Part shown: positions 15,609 to 26,142 of the stretch, in pieces
Layout: each line of letters starts with the position of its first letter
Numbering within the stretch: position 1 is the first letter of the stretch
NCBI GenBank assembly: GCA_027704905.1
Contig: JANIIK010000514.1
Coordinates: 117,501-181,500 of the forward strand
Direction of reading: 5' to 3'
DNA from: Muraenolepis orangiensis
Taxonomy: Eukaryota > Chordata > Actinopteri > Gadiformes > Muraenolepididae
Length of the DNA stretch: 64,000 nt
Notes under the pieces: model-generated
The model's input: the letters and a program-made list of their open reading frames with translations, nothing else
Databases searched by the model: none
Told to the model about the DNA's origin: nothing
Made by a program: the position numbers and the translations under genes

Positions 15609-15680
15609 TCCCTGGTGGTCTAGTGGTTAGGATTCGGCGCTCTCACAGCCACGGCCCGGGTTCGATTCCCGATCAGGGAA
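15609..15680 (+). pseudogene. tRNA-Glu (CTC), AGCCA stem class
   Basis: It is 72 nt with an intact acceptor, A box and B box. The anticodon stem has two mismatches and the T stem has one. Confidence 0.7.
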
Positions 15681-16009
15681 CATACATTTATGACTTTCTA
15701 ATAACTGTTGTCTAAATGTTCAACGGAAGATCTTACAATAAATTACACCCTCATGTTCAATGGCAGATATTACATTCAATTAGGCAAGAATAAGCCACCC
15801 ACTCCGATACAGCCAATGCTTCCCTGGTGGTCTAGTGGTTAGGATTCGGCGTTCGATTCCTGTTCAGGTAACATACATTTAAGACTTTCTAATAACTTGC
15901 CTAAATGTTCAATGGAAGATCTTACAATAAATTACGCCGTCATGTTCAATGGCAGATATTACATTCAATTAGGCAAGAATAAGCAACCCACTCCAATACA
16001 GCCAATGCT

Positions 16010-16081
16010 TCCCTGGTGGTCTAGTGGTTAGGATTCGGCACTCTCACAGCCACGGCCCAGGTTCGATTCCCGATCAGGGAA
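16010..16081 (+). pseudogene. tRNA-Glu (CTC), AGCCA stem class
   Basis: In addition to the AGCCA strand it has CGGCA opposite and an A in the T stem (cccaggtt), so both stems are weak. Confidence 0.75.
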
Positions 16082-16599
16082 CATACATTTATGACTTTCT
16101 AATAACTGTTGTCTAAATGTTCAACGGAAGATCTTACAATATATTTTGGGTAATGTTCAATGGCAGATCTTACATTCTATTAGGCAAGAATAAGCCACCC
16201 ACTCCAATTCAGCCAACTCTTCCCTAGTGGTCTAGTGGTTAGGATTCGGGTTTGATTCCCGGTCAGGGAACATACATTTATGACTTTCTAATAACTGTTG
16301 TCTAAATGTTCAACGGAAGATCTTACAATAAATTACACCCTCATGTTCAATGGCAGATATTACATTCAATTAGGCAAGAATAAGCCACCCACTCCGATAC
16401 AGCCAATGCTTCCCTGGTGGTCTAGTGGTTAGGATTCGGCGTTCGATTCCTGTTCAGGTAACATACATTTAAGACTTTCTAATAACTTGCCTAAATGTTC
16501 AATGGAAGATCTTACAATAAATTACGCCGTCATGTTCAATGGCAGATATTACATTCAATTAGGCAAGAATAAGCAACCCACTCCAATACAGCCAATGCT

Positions 16600-16671
16600 T
16601 CCCTGGTGGTCTAGTGGTTAGGATTCGGCACTCTCACAGCCACGGCCCAGGTTCGATTCCCGATCAGGGAA
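16600..16671 (+). pseudogene. tRNA-Glu (CTC), AGCCA stem class
   Basis: Exact duplicate of the 16010 copy within a 590-bp repeat. Confidence 0.75.
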
Positions 16672-17217
16672 CATACATTTATGACTTTCTAATAACTGTT
16701 GTCTAAATGTTCAACGGAAGATCTTACAATATATTTTGGGTAATGTTCAATGGCAGATCTTACATTCTATTAGGCAAGAATAAGCCACCCACTCCAATTC
16801 AGCCAACTCTTCCCTAGTGGTCTAGTGGTTAGGATTCGGGTTTGATTCCCGGTCAGGGAACATACATTTATGACTTTCTAATAACTGTTGTCTAAATGTT
16901 CAACGGAAGATCTTACAATAAATTACACCCTCATGTTCAATGGCAGATATTACATTCAATTAGGCAAGAATAAGCCACCCACTCCGATACAGCCAATGCT
17001 TCCCTGGTGGTCTAGTGGTTAGGATTCGGCGTTCGATTCCTGTTCGATTCCTGTCCTGTCCTCATTCCCGGTCAGGGAACATACATTTAAGACTTTCTAA
17101 TAACTTGTCTAAATGTTCAATGGAAGATCTTACAATAAATTACGCCGTCATGTTCAATGGCAGATATTACATTCAATTAGGCAAGAATAAGCAACCCACT
17201 CCAATACAGCCAATGCT

Positions 17218-17289
17218 TCCCTGGTGGTCAAGTGGTTAGGATTTGGCGCTCTCACAGCCACGGCCTGGGTTCGATTCCCGATCAGGGAA
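17218..17289 (+). pseudogene. tRNA-Glu (CTC), AGCCA stem class
   Basis: A-box change tcaagtgg, first anticodon-stem base changed to T, and a CTGGG T stem. Confidence 0.72.
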
Positions 17290-17996
17290 CATACATTTAT
17301 GACATTCTAATAACTGTTGTCTAAATGTTCAACGGAAGATCTTACAATATATTTCGGGTAATGTTCAACGGCAGATCTTACATTCTATTAGGCAAGAATA
17401 AGCCACCCACTCCAATTCAGCCAACTCTTCCCTAGTGGTCTAGTGGTTAGGATTCGTGTTCGATTCCCGGTCAGGGAACATACATTTATGACTTTCTAAT
17501 AACTGTTGTCTAAATGTTCAACGGAAGATCTTACAATAAATTACACCCTCATATTCAATGGCAGATATTACATTCAATTAGGCAAGAATAAGCCACCCAC
17601 TCCAATACAGCCAATGCTTCCCTGGTGGTCTAGTGGTTATGATTCGGCGTTCGATTCCCGGTCAGGTAACATACATTTATGACTTTCTAATACCTTGTCT
17701 AAATGTTCAACGGAAGATCTTACAATATATTTCGGGTAATGTTCAATGGCAGATCTTACATTCTATTAGGCAAGAATAAGCCACCCACTCCAATTCAGCC
17801 AACTCTTCCCAAGTGGTCTAGTGGTTAGGATTCGGGTTCGATTCCCGGTCAGGGAACATACATTTATGACTTTCTAATAACTGTTGTCTAAATGTTCAAC
17901 GGAAGAACTTACAATAAATTACACCCTCATGTTCAATGGTAGATATTACATTCAATTAGGAAAGAATAAGCCACCCACTCCAGTACAGCCAAAGCT

Positions 17997-18068
17997 TCCT
18001 TGGTGGTCTAGTGGTTAGGATTTGGCACTCTCACCACCGCGGCCCGGGTTCGATTCCCGCTCAGGGAA
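17997..18068 (+). pseudogene. tRNA-Glu (CTC), weak anticodon stem
   Basis: The acceptor TCCTTGG still pairs through a wobble. The anticodon stem TGGCA/CACCG has two mismatches and the T stem has a C-C mismatch. Confidence 0.65.
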
Positions 18069-18397
18069 CATACAATTATGACTTTCTAATAACTGTTGTC
18101 TAAATGTTCAACGGAAGATCTTACAATATATTTCGGGTAATGTTCAATGGCAGATCTTACATTCTATTAGGCAAGAATAAGCCACCCACTCCAATACAGC
18201 CAACGCTTCCCTAGTGGTCTAGTGGTTAGGATTCGGGTTCGATTCCCGATCAGGGAACATACATTTATGACTTTCTAATAACTGTTGTCTAAATGTTCAA
18301 CGGAAGATCTTACAATAAATTACACCCTCATGTTCAATGGCAGATATTACATTCAATTAGGAAAGAATAAGCCGCCCACTCCAATACAGCCAAAGCT

Positions 18398-18469
18398 TCC
18401 CTGGTGGTCTAGTGGTTAGGATTTGGCGCTCTCACCGCCGCGGCCCTGCTTCGATTACCGATCAGGGAA
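18398..18469 (+). pseudogene. tRNA-Glu (CTC), damaged B box
   Basis: The anticodon stem is good (TGGCG/CGCCG), but the B box reads GCTTCGATTAC. Confidence 0.7.
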
Positions 18470-18799
18470 CATACATTTATGACTTTCTAATAACTGTTGT
18501 CTAAATGTTCAACGGAAGATCTTACAATAAATTACACCCTCATGTTCAATGGCAGATCTTACATTCTATTAGGCAAAAATAAGCCACCCACTCCAATTCA
18601 GCCAACTCTTCCCTAGTGGTCTAGTGGTTAGGATTCGGGTTCGATTCCCGGTCAGGGAACATACATTTATGACTTTCTAATAACTGTTGTCTAAATGTTC
18701 AACGGAAGATCTTACAATAAATTACACCCTCATGTTCAATGGCAGATATTACATTCAATTAGGAAAGAATAAGCCACCCACTCCGATACAGCCAAAGCT

Positions 18800-18871
18800 T
18801 AGCTGGTGGTCTAGTGGTTAGGATTTGGCGCTCTCACCGCCGCGGCCCGGGTTCGATTACCGATCAGGGAA
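18800..18871 (+). pseudogene. tRNA-Glu (CTC), altered acceptor
   Basis: The acceptor 5' strand is TAGCTGG, which gives two mismatches. The anticodon arm is good and the T stem is changed by attaccgatc. Confidence 0.7.
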
Positions 18872-19228
18872 CATACATTTATGACTTTCTAATAACTGTT
18901 GTCTAAATGTTCAACGGAAGATCTTACAATAAATTACACCCTCATGTTCAATGGCAGATCTTACATTCAATTAGGCAAGTATAAGCCACCCACTCCAATA
19001 CAGCCAACGCTTCCCTAGTGGTCTAGTGGTTAGGATTCGGCGTTCGATTCCTGTTCGATTCCTGTCCTGTCCTCATTCCCGGTCAGGGAACATACATTTA
19101 AGACTTTCTAATAACTTGTCTAAATGTTCAATGGAAGATCTTACAATAAATTACGCCGTCATGTTCAATGGCAGATATTACATTCAATTAGGCAAGAATA
19201 AGCATCCCACTCCAATACAGCCAATGCT

Positions 19229-19300
19229 TCCGTGGTCGTCTAGTGGTTAGGATTCGGTGCTCTCACCGCCGCGGCCCGAGTTCGATTCCCGGTTAGGGAA
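19229..19300 (+). pseudogene. tRNA-Glu (CTC), acceptor and T-stem mismatches
   Basis: The TCCGTGG acceptor has a G-G mismatch. The anticodon stem is good. The T stem CCGAG/CCCGG has one mismatch. Confidence 0.6.
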
Positions 19301-19439
19301 CATACATTTATGACTTTCTAATAACTGTTGTCTAAATGTTCAACGGAAGAGCTTACAATAAATTACACCCTCATGTCCAAGGCAGATATTACATTCAATT
19401 AGGAAAGAATAAGCCACCCACTCCAATACAGCCAAAGCT

Positions 19440-19511
19440 TACCTGGTGGTCTAGTGGTTAGGATTTGGCGCTCTCACCGCCGCGGCCAGGGTTCGATTCC
19501 CGCTCAGGGAA
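19440..19511 (+). pseudogene. tRNA-Glu (CTC), TACCTGG acceptor
   Basis: It has a good anticodon stem, one acceptor mismatch and T-stem changes (ccaggg / cccgc). Confidence 0.6.
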
Positions 19512-20029
19512 CATACATTTATGACTTTCTAATAACTGTTGTCTAAATGTTCAACGGAAGATCTTACAATATATTTCGGGTAATGTTCAATGGCAGATCT
19601 TACATTCTATTAGGCAAGAATAAGCCACCCACTCCAATTCAGCCAACTCTTCCCTAGTGGTCTAGTGGTTAGGATTCGGGTTCGATTCCCGGTCAGGGAA
19701 CATACATTTATGACTTTCTAATAACTGTTGTCTAAATGTTCAACGGAAGATCTTACAATATATTTCGGGTAATGTTCAATGGCAGATCTTACATTCAATT
19801 TGGCAAGAATAAGCCACCAACTCCAATACAGCCAATTCTTCCCTGGTGGTCTAGTGGTTAGGATTCGGGTTCGATTCCCGATCAGGGAACATACATTTAT
19901 GACTTTCTAATAACTGTTGTCTAAATGTTCAACGGAAGATCTTACAATAAATTACACCCTCATGTTCAATGGCAGATATTACATTCAATTAGGAAAGAAT
20001 AAGCCACCCACTCCAATACAGCAAAAGCT

Positions 20030-20101
20030 TCCCTGGTGGTCTAGTGGTTAGGATTTGGCGCTCTCACCGCCGCGGCCCGGCTTCGATTACCTATCAGGGA
20101 A
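20030..20101 (+). pseudogene. tRNA-Glu (CTC), damaged B box
   Basis: The acceptor and anticodon arm are intact. The T arm reads cggcttcgattacctatc. Confidence 0.7.
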
Positions 20102-20449
20102 CATACATTTATGACTTTCTAATAACTGTTGTCTAAATGTTCAACGGAAGATCTTACAATAAATTACACCCTCATGTTCAATGGCAGATCTTACATTCAA
20201 TTAGGCAAGTATAAGCCACCCACTCCAATACAGCCAACGCTTCCCTAGTGGTCTAGTGGTTAGGATTCGGCGTTCGATTCCTGTCCTGTCCTCATTCCCG
20301 GTCAGGGAACATACATTTAAGACTTTCTAATAACTGTTGTCTAAATGTTCAACGGAAGATCTTACAATAAATTACACCCTCATGTTCAATGGCAGATATT
20401 ACATTCAATTTGGCAAGAATAAGCCACCCACTCCAATACAGCCAACGCT

Positions 20450-20521
20450 TCCCTAGTGGTCTAGTGGTTAGGATTCGGCGCTCTCACCGCTGCGGCCCGG
20501 CTTCGATTACCTATCAGGGAA
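20450..20521 (+). pseudogene. tRNA-Glu (CTC), damaged B box
   Basis: It has an acceptor change TCCCTAG and the same T-arm damage as the 20030 copy. The anticodon stem closes with a G-T pair. Confidence 0.7.
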
Positions 20522-20864
20522 CATACATTTATGACTTTCTAATAACTGTTGTCTAAATGTTCAACGGAAGATCTTACAATAAATTACACCCTCATGTTCA
20601 ATGGCAGATCTTACATTCAATTAGGCAAGTATAAGCCACCCACTCCAATACAGCCAACGCTTCCCTAGTGGTCTAGTGGTTAGGATTCGGCGTTCGATTC
20701 CTGTCCTCATTCCCGGTCAGGGAACATACATTTAAGACTTTCTAATAACTGTTGTCTAAATGTTCAACGGAAGATCTTACAATAAATTACACCCTCATGT
20801 TCAATGGCAGATATTACATTCAATTAGGAAAGAATAAGCCACCCACTCCAATACAGCCAATGCT

Positions 20865-20936
20865 TCCCTGGTGGTCTAGTGGTTAGGATTCGGCGCTCTC
20901 ACAGCCACGGCCCGGGTTCGATTCCCGATCAGGGAA
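20865..20936 (+). pseudogene. tRNA-Glu (CTC), AGCCA stem class
   Basis: It reads the same as the copy at 15609. Confidence 0.7.
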
Positions 20937-21265
20937 CATACATTTATGACATTCTAATAACTGTTGTCTAAATGTTCAACGGAAGATCTTACAATATATT
21001 TCGGGTTATGTTCAATGGCAGATCTTACATTCTATTAGGCAAGAATAAGCCACCCACTCCAATTCAGCCAACTCTTCCCTAGTGGTCTAGTGGTTAGGAT
21101 TCGGGTTCGATTCCCGGTCAGGGAACATACATTTATGACATTCTAATAACTGTTGTCTAAATGTTCAACGGAAGATCTTACAATAAATTACACCCTCATG
21201 TTCAATGGCAGATATTACATTCAATTAGGCAAGAATAAGCCACCCACTCCAATACAGCAAATGCT

Positions 21266-21337
21266 TCCCTGGTGGTCTAGTGGTTAGGATTCGGCGCTCT
21301 CACCACCGTGGCCCGGGTTCGATTCCCGGTTAGGGAA
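21266..21337 (+). tRNA. tRNA-Glu-CTC: tRNA-Glu (CTC), one anticodon-stem mismatch
   Basis: It is 72 nt with textbook A and B boxes. CGGCG/CACCG has one C-A mismatch, and the acceptor has a G-T wobble from ttaggga. It is a borderline functional candidate. Confidence 0.55.
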
Positions 21338-22089
21338 CATACATTCATGACTTTCTAATAACTGTTGTCTAAATGTTCAACGGAAGATCTTACAATCAAT
21401 TACACGCTCATGTTCAATGGCAGATCTTACATTCAATTAGGCAAGTATAAGCCACCCACTCCAATACAGCCAACGCTTCCCTAGTGGTCTAGTGGTTAGG
21501 ATTCGGCGTTCGATTCCTGTCCTGTCCTCATTCCCGGTCAGGGAACATACATTTAAGACTTTCTAATAACTTGTCTAAATGTTCAATGGAAGATCTTACA
21601 ATATATTTCGGGTAATGTTCAATGGCAGATCTTACATTCAATTAGGCAAGAATAAGCCACCCACTCCAATACAGCCAATTCTTCCCTGGTGGTCTAGTGG
21701 TTAGGATTAGGGTTCGATTCCCGGTCAGGGAACATACATTTATGACTTTCTAATAACTGTTGTCTAAATGTTCAACGGAAGATCTTACAATAAATTACAC
21801 CCTCATGTTCAATGGCAGATCTTACATTCAATTAGGCAAGTATAAGCCACCCACTCCAATACAGCCAACGCTTCCCTAGTGGTCTAGTGGTTAGGATTCG
21901 GCGTTCGAATCCTCTTCGATTCCTGTCCTGTCCTCATTCCCGGTCAGGGAACATACATTTAAGACTTTCTAATAACTTGTCTAAATGTTCAATGGAAGAT
22001 CTTACAATAAATTACGCCGTCATGTTCAATGGCAGATATTACATTCAATTAGGCAAGAATAAGCAACCCACTCCAATACAGGCAATGCT

Positions 22090-22161
22090 TCCCTGGTTGT
22101 CTAGTGGTTAGGATTCGGTGCTCTCACCGCCGCGGCCTGAGTTCGATTCCCGGTTAGGGAA
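22090..22161 (+). tRNA. tRNA-Glu-CTC: tRNA-Glu (CTC), ctgag class
   Basis: The anticodon stem is complete (CGGTG/CGCCG with a wobble). The T stem CTGAG/CCCGG has one A-C mismatch. It is borderline functional. Confidence 0.5.
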
Positions 22162-24047
22162 CATTCATTTATGACTTTCTAATAACTGTTGTCTAAATGT
22201 TCAACGGAAGATCTTACAATATATTTCGGGTAATGTTCAATGGCAGATCTTACATTCTATTAGGCAAGAATAAGCCACCCACTCCAATTCAGCCAACTCT
22301 TCCCTAGTGGTCTAGTGGTTAGGATTCGGGTTCGATTCCCGGTCAGGGAACATACATTTATGACTTTCTAATAACTGTTGTCTAAATGTTCAACGGAAGA
22401 TCTTACAATAAATTACACCCTCATGTTCAATGGCAGATATTACATGCAATTAGGCAAGAATAAGCCACCCACTCCAATACAGCCTATGCTTCCCTGGTGG
22501 TCTAGTGGTTAGGATTCGGCGTTCGATTCCTGTTCAGGTAACATACATTTAAGACTTTCTAATAACTTGTCTAAATGTTCAATGGAAGATCTTACAATAA
22601 ATTACGCCCTCATGTTCAATGGCAGATATTACATTCAATTAGGCAAGAATAAGCCACCCACTCCATTAAGCCAATGCTTTTCTGGTGGTCTAGTGGTTAG
22701 GATTCGGCGTTCGATTCCTGTCCTGTCCTCATTCCCTGTCAGGGAACATACATTTAAGACTTTCTAATAACTTGTCTAAATGTTCAACGGAAGATCATTC
22801 AATAAATTACACCCTGATGTTCAATGGCAGATATTACATTCAATTAGGCAAGAATAAGCCACCCACTCCAATACAGCCAAAGCTTCCCTGGTGGTCTAGT
22901 GGTTAGGATTCGGGTTAGATTCCCGGTCAGGGAACATACATTTATGACTTTCTAATAACTGTTGTCTAAATGTTCAACGGAAGATCTTACAATATATTTC
23001 GGGAAATGTTCAATGGCAGATCTTAAATTCAATTAGGCAAGAATAAGCCACCCACTCCAATAGAGCCAATTCTTCCTTGGTGGTCTAGTGGTTAGGAATC
23101 GGGATCGATTCCCGGTCAGGTAACATACATTTATGACTTTCTAATAACTGTTGTCTAAATGTTCAACGGAAGATCTTACAATATATTTCGGGAAATGTTC
23201 AATGGCAGATCTTAAATTCAATTAGGCAAGAATAAGCCACCCACTCCAATAGAGCCAATTCTTCCTTGGTGGTCTAGTGGTTAGGAATCGGGATCGATTC
23301 CCGGTCAGGTAACATACATTTATGACTTTCTAATAACTGTTGTCTAAATGTTCAACGGAAGATCTTACAATATATTTCGGGTAATGTTCAATGGCAGATC
23401 TTACATTCTATTAGGCAAGAATAAGCCACCCACTCCAATTCAGCCAACTCTTCCCTAGTGGTCTAGTGGTTAGGATTCGGGTTCGATTCCCGGTCAGGGA
23501 ACATACATTTATGACTTTCTAATAACTGTTGTCTAAATTTTCAACGGAACATCTTACAATATATTTTGGGTAATGTTCAATGGCAGATCTTACATTCAAT
23601 TAGGCAAGAATAAGCCACCCACTCCAATACAGCCAATTCTTCCCTGGTGGTCTAGTGGTTAGGATTAGGGTTTGATTCCCGGTCAGGGAACATACATTTA
23701 TGACTTTCTAATAACTGTTGTCTAAATGTTCAATGGAAGATCTTACAATAAATTACACCCTCATGTTCAATGGCAGATCTTACATTCAATTAGGCAAGTA
23801 TAAGCCACCCACTCCAATACAGCCAACGCTTCCCTAGTGGTCTAGTGGTTAGGATTCGGCGTACGAATCCTGTTCGATTCCTGTCCTGTCCTCATTCCCG
23901 GTCAGGGAACATACATTTAAGACTTTCTAATAACTTGTCTAAATGTTCAATGGAAGATCTTACAATAAATTACGCCGTCATGTTCAATGGCAGATATTAC
24001 ATTCAATTAGGCAAGAATAAGCAACCCACTCCAATACAGCCAATGCT

Positions 24048-24119
24048 TCCCTGGTTGTCTAGTGGTTAGGATTCGGTGCTCTCACCGCCGCGGCCTGACT
24101 TCGATTCCCGGTTAGGGAA
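24048..24119 (+). pseudogene. tRNA-Glu (CTC), damaged B box
   Basis: It is like the 22090 copy, but the B box reads GACTTCGATTCC (cctgacttcg), which adds a second T-stem defect. Confidence 0.6.
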
Positions 24120-24601
24120 CATTCATTTATGACTTTCTAATAACTGTTGTCTAAATGTTCAACGGAAGATCTTACAATATATTTCGGGTAATGTTCAATG
24201 GCAGATCTTACATTCTATTAGGCAAGAATAAGCCACCCACTCCAATTCAGCCAACTCTTCCCTAGTGGTCTAGTGGTTAGGATTCGGGTTCGATTCCCGG
24301 TCAGCGAACATACATTTATGACTTTCTAATAACTGTTGTCTAAATGTTCAACGGAAGATCTTACAATAAATTACACCCTCATGTTCAATGGCAGATATTA
24401 CATTCAATTAGGCAAGAATAAGCCACCCACTCCAATAAAGCCAATGCTTCCCTGGTGGTCTAGTGGTTAGGATTCGGCGTTCGATTCCTGTTCAGGTAAC
24501 ATACATTTAAGACTTTCTAATAACTTGTCTAAATGTTCAATGGAAGATCTTACAATAAATTACGCCCTCATGTTCAATGGCAGATATTACATTCAATTAG
24601 G

Positions 24602-24605
24602 CAAG
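24602..24605. repeat. Target-site duplication CAAG (left)
   Basis: It precedes the LTR and matches caag at 34298-34301. Removing the element and one copy restores the usual spacer sequence ggcaagaataagcc. Confidence 0.9.
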
Positions 24606-26142
24606 TGTAACACTAGCTTAGTAACTAGACAAGGTATCTATATATGGTTTTGGGCCAGATCAGAAGAAACCAAGTTCGCCTCGGAAGAGAGATGGTCTGC
24701 ACAAGAATGAAGCACTGACAACAGATCTATGTTTTGAAGGTAAGGAAATGTGTTTCTCTTTCCAGTTCTTCCTTACCTTCTTTGGTTTATTTTCTTTCCA
24801 CAAGTCAGGATAATACACTGTACAATGAATTAAACAAAATGAATGAATATGTACAAAACACCCTGGGTCTGATGCCCAAACCTTCCCTGGTTCCACTACT
24901 TTAGTTACTATTTTAATTATATCTACTCACTGTTTTAATTATTATCTATATACTATTTTAATTATTATCTATTTACTGTTTTAATTATTATCTATATACT
25001 ATTTTAATTATTATCTATATACTATTTTAATTATTATCTATATGCTATTTCAATATTATAACTTAAACTAACTGGATTAGCTAATTCTAGGAACCAGGAC
25101 TCTTAATATTTGAAAGAAGACCCTTATATCCAAACCATCTCAAATCAAAAGCTCTGTTAACACAAAAGCAATAAAACAAACAAAATGGTTTCCCTGAGCA
25201 GTGTACTTAACAAAGAACCTGAATCCTATTACAACTTAGTTATCTCTATCCATTTACACACAACGACTTCACTCATTCCATGAATGGTGGTCAAACTCTG
25301 TCCATGTGTTCAGGGAACTTGGTGTCCGTGGCCCTTTAACTCAGTTCAGTGATACGAATCCATCCTGGGAAACGTGTCGTTGAGTGCGCTTATCCTACCG
25401 CTCTGTAGAAGGCGCGCTTTAACTCTGTCCTTGTTCACTTCACAGGTCGTTCTCGTGGGAGGCTCGCCAGCCTGTCCGCCGCCGATGCAGTCCAAAGGAA
25501 CCAGCAGACGAACAGACGAATCCAGGATCCAAATCAGTCCAACACAAAACCCAGCCTTGCAATACAAAACCATACGTGCATATCAACGTCTCATTCAATA
25601 AAGTGCATTTACAACCTGTACCTGGGTTCAACTCTTTTCATTATGTCATGCATCACATGGCTGTATAGCGGCCCCTCGTGCTTTTGAGGAACAATGTTGC
25701 GACATTCCAACTATCGTTATACCGCACATTACACTCAATTATCATGTTACCACAACTTTCTAATAGTCACATTTCTCTTGTTTGAGACTCACCAAGGATT
25801 TCTCTGATGCTAACTAGCAACCGTCTCGACGAGTGTGTGCTGAATCCCTTCGCACACTTCTCACAATATCCACAAAGGTTCTTCTTTCTAATTCAATTCA
25901 GGATATCATACCAGTATTCTCTCTTCTATCAGTAATCTGAGGATAGTTATCATATACCAACGGGACGATGTCTTAAACATCCACACCTCATGTCATTCCT
26001 GACTCGACCAAGGAAAATCTGGTATTGACCGGAGTTCACGGTAAACGTAGGAGGCGGGCCTAACGCTCTGATTGGTCAAATCTCATTTCAATGTTAGAGA
26101 TAAGTTTTGGAGTCATTGGAGCTCTAGTAACCAGGGGTTACA
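24606..26142 (-). repeat. 3' LTR of the Gypsy element (1,537 bp)
   Basis: It begins tgtaacacta and ends ggggttaca on the plus strand, so TGTAAC/GTTACA form short terminal inverted repeats. I found no difference from the copy at 32761 when reading both. An internal AT-rich tandem repeat of about 23 bp (ttttaattattatctata) lies at about 24908-25050. The pol stop codon lies inside it at 26124-26126. Confidence 0.95.

Larger units (their letters stand above)
11698..24605 (+). repeat. tRNA-Glu satellite array, part 1
   Basis: Roughly 65 units of about 190-210 bp. Each unit is a tRNA-Glu-like core plus a conserved spacer that begins catacattta, contains two related 24-nt elements (gttcaacggaagatctta and gttcaatggcagatatta) and ends in cacccactccaatacagcc. 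Most cores lack the anticodon arm but keep A-box and B-box sequences. Local higher-order periods include 590 bp (15861/16451), 1,409 bp (13081/14490) and 189 bp (23101/23290). The array is interrupted at 24606 by the Gypsy element. Confidence 0.92.

Noticed and set aside
11698..24605. CRISPR-like alternation of repeats and spacers
   Set aside because: The repeats are tRNA-Glu cores, and the intervening sequence is itself repeated rather than unique. The genome is eukaryotic and there are no cas genes.
24660..25631. Small open frames inside the LTRs (also at 32815-33786)
   Set aside because: They occur identically in both LTRs, lack domains and lie in regulatory sequence. There is no sign of an accessory gene.
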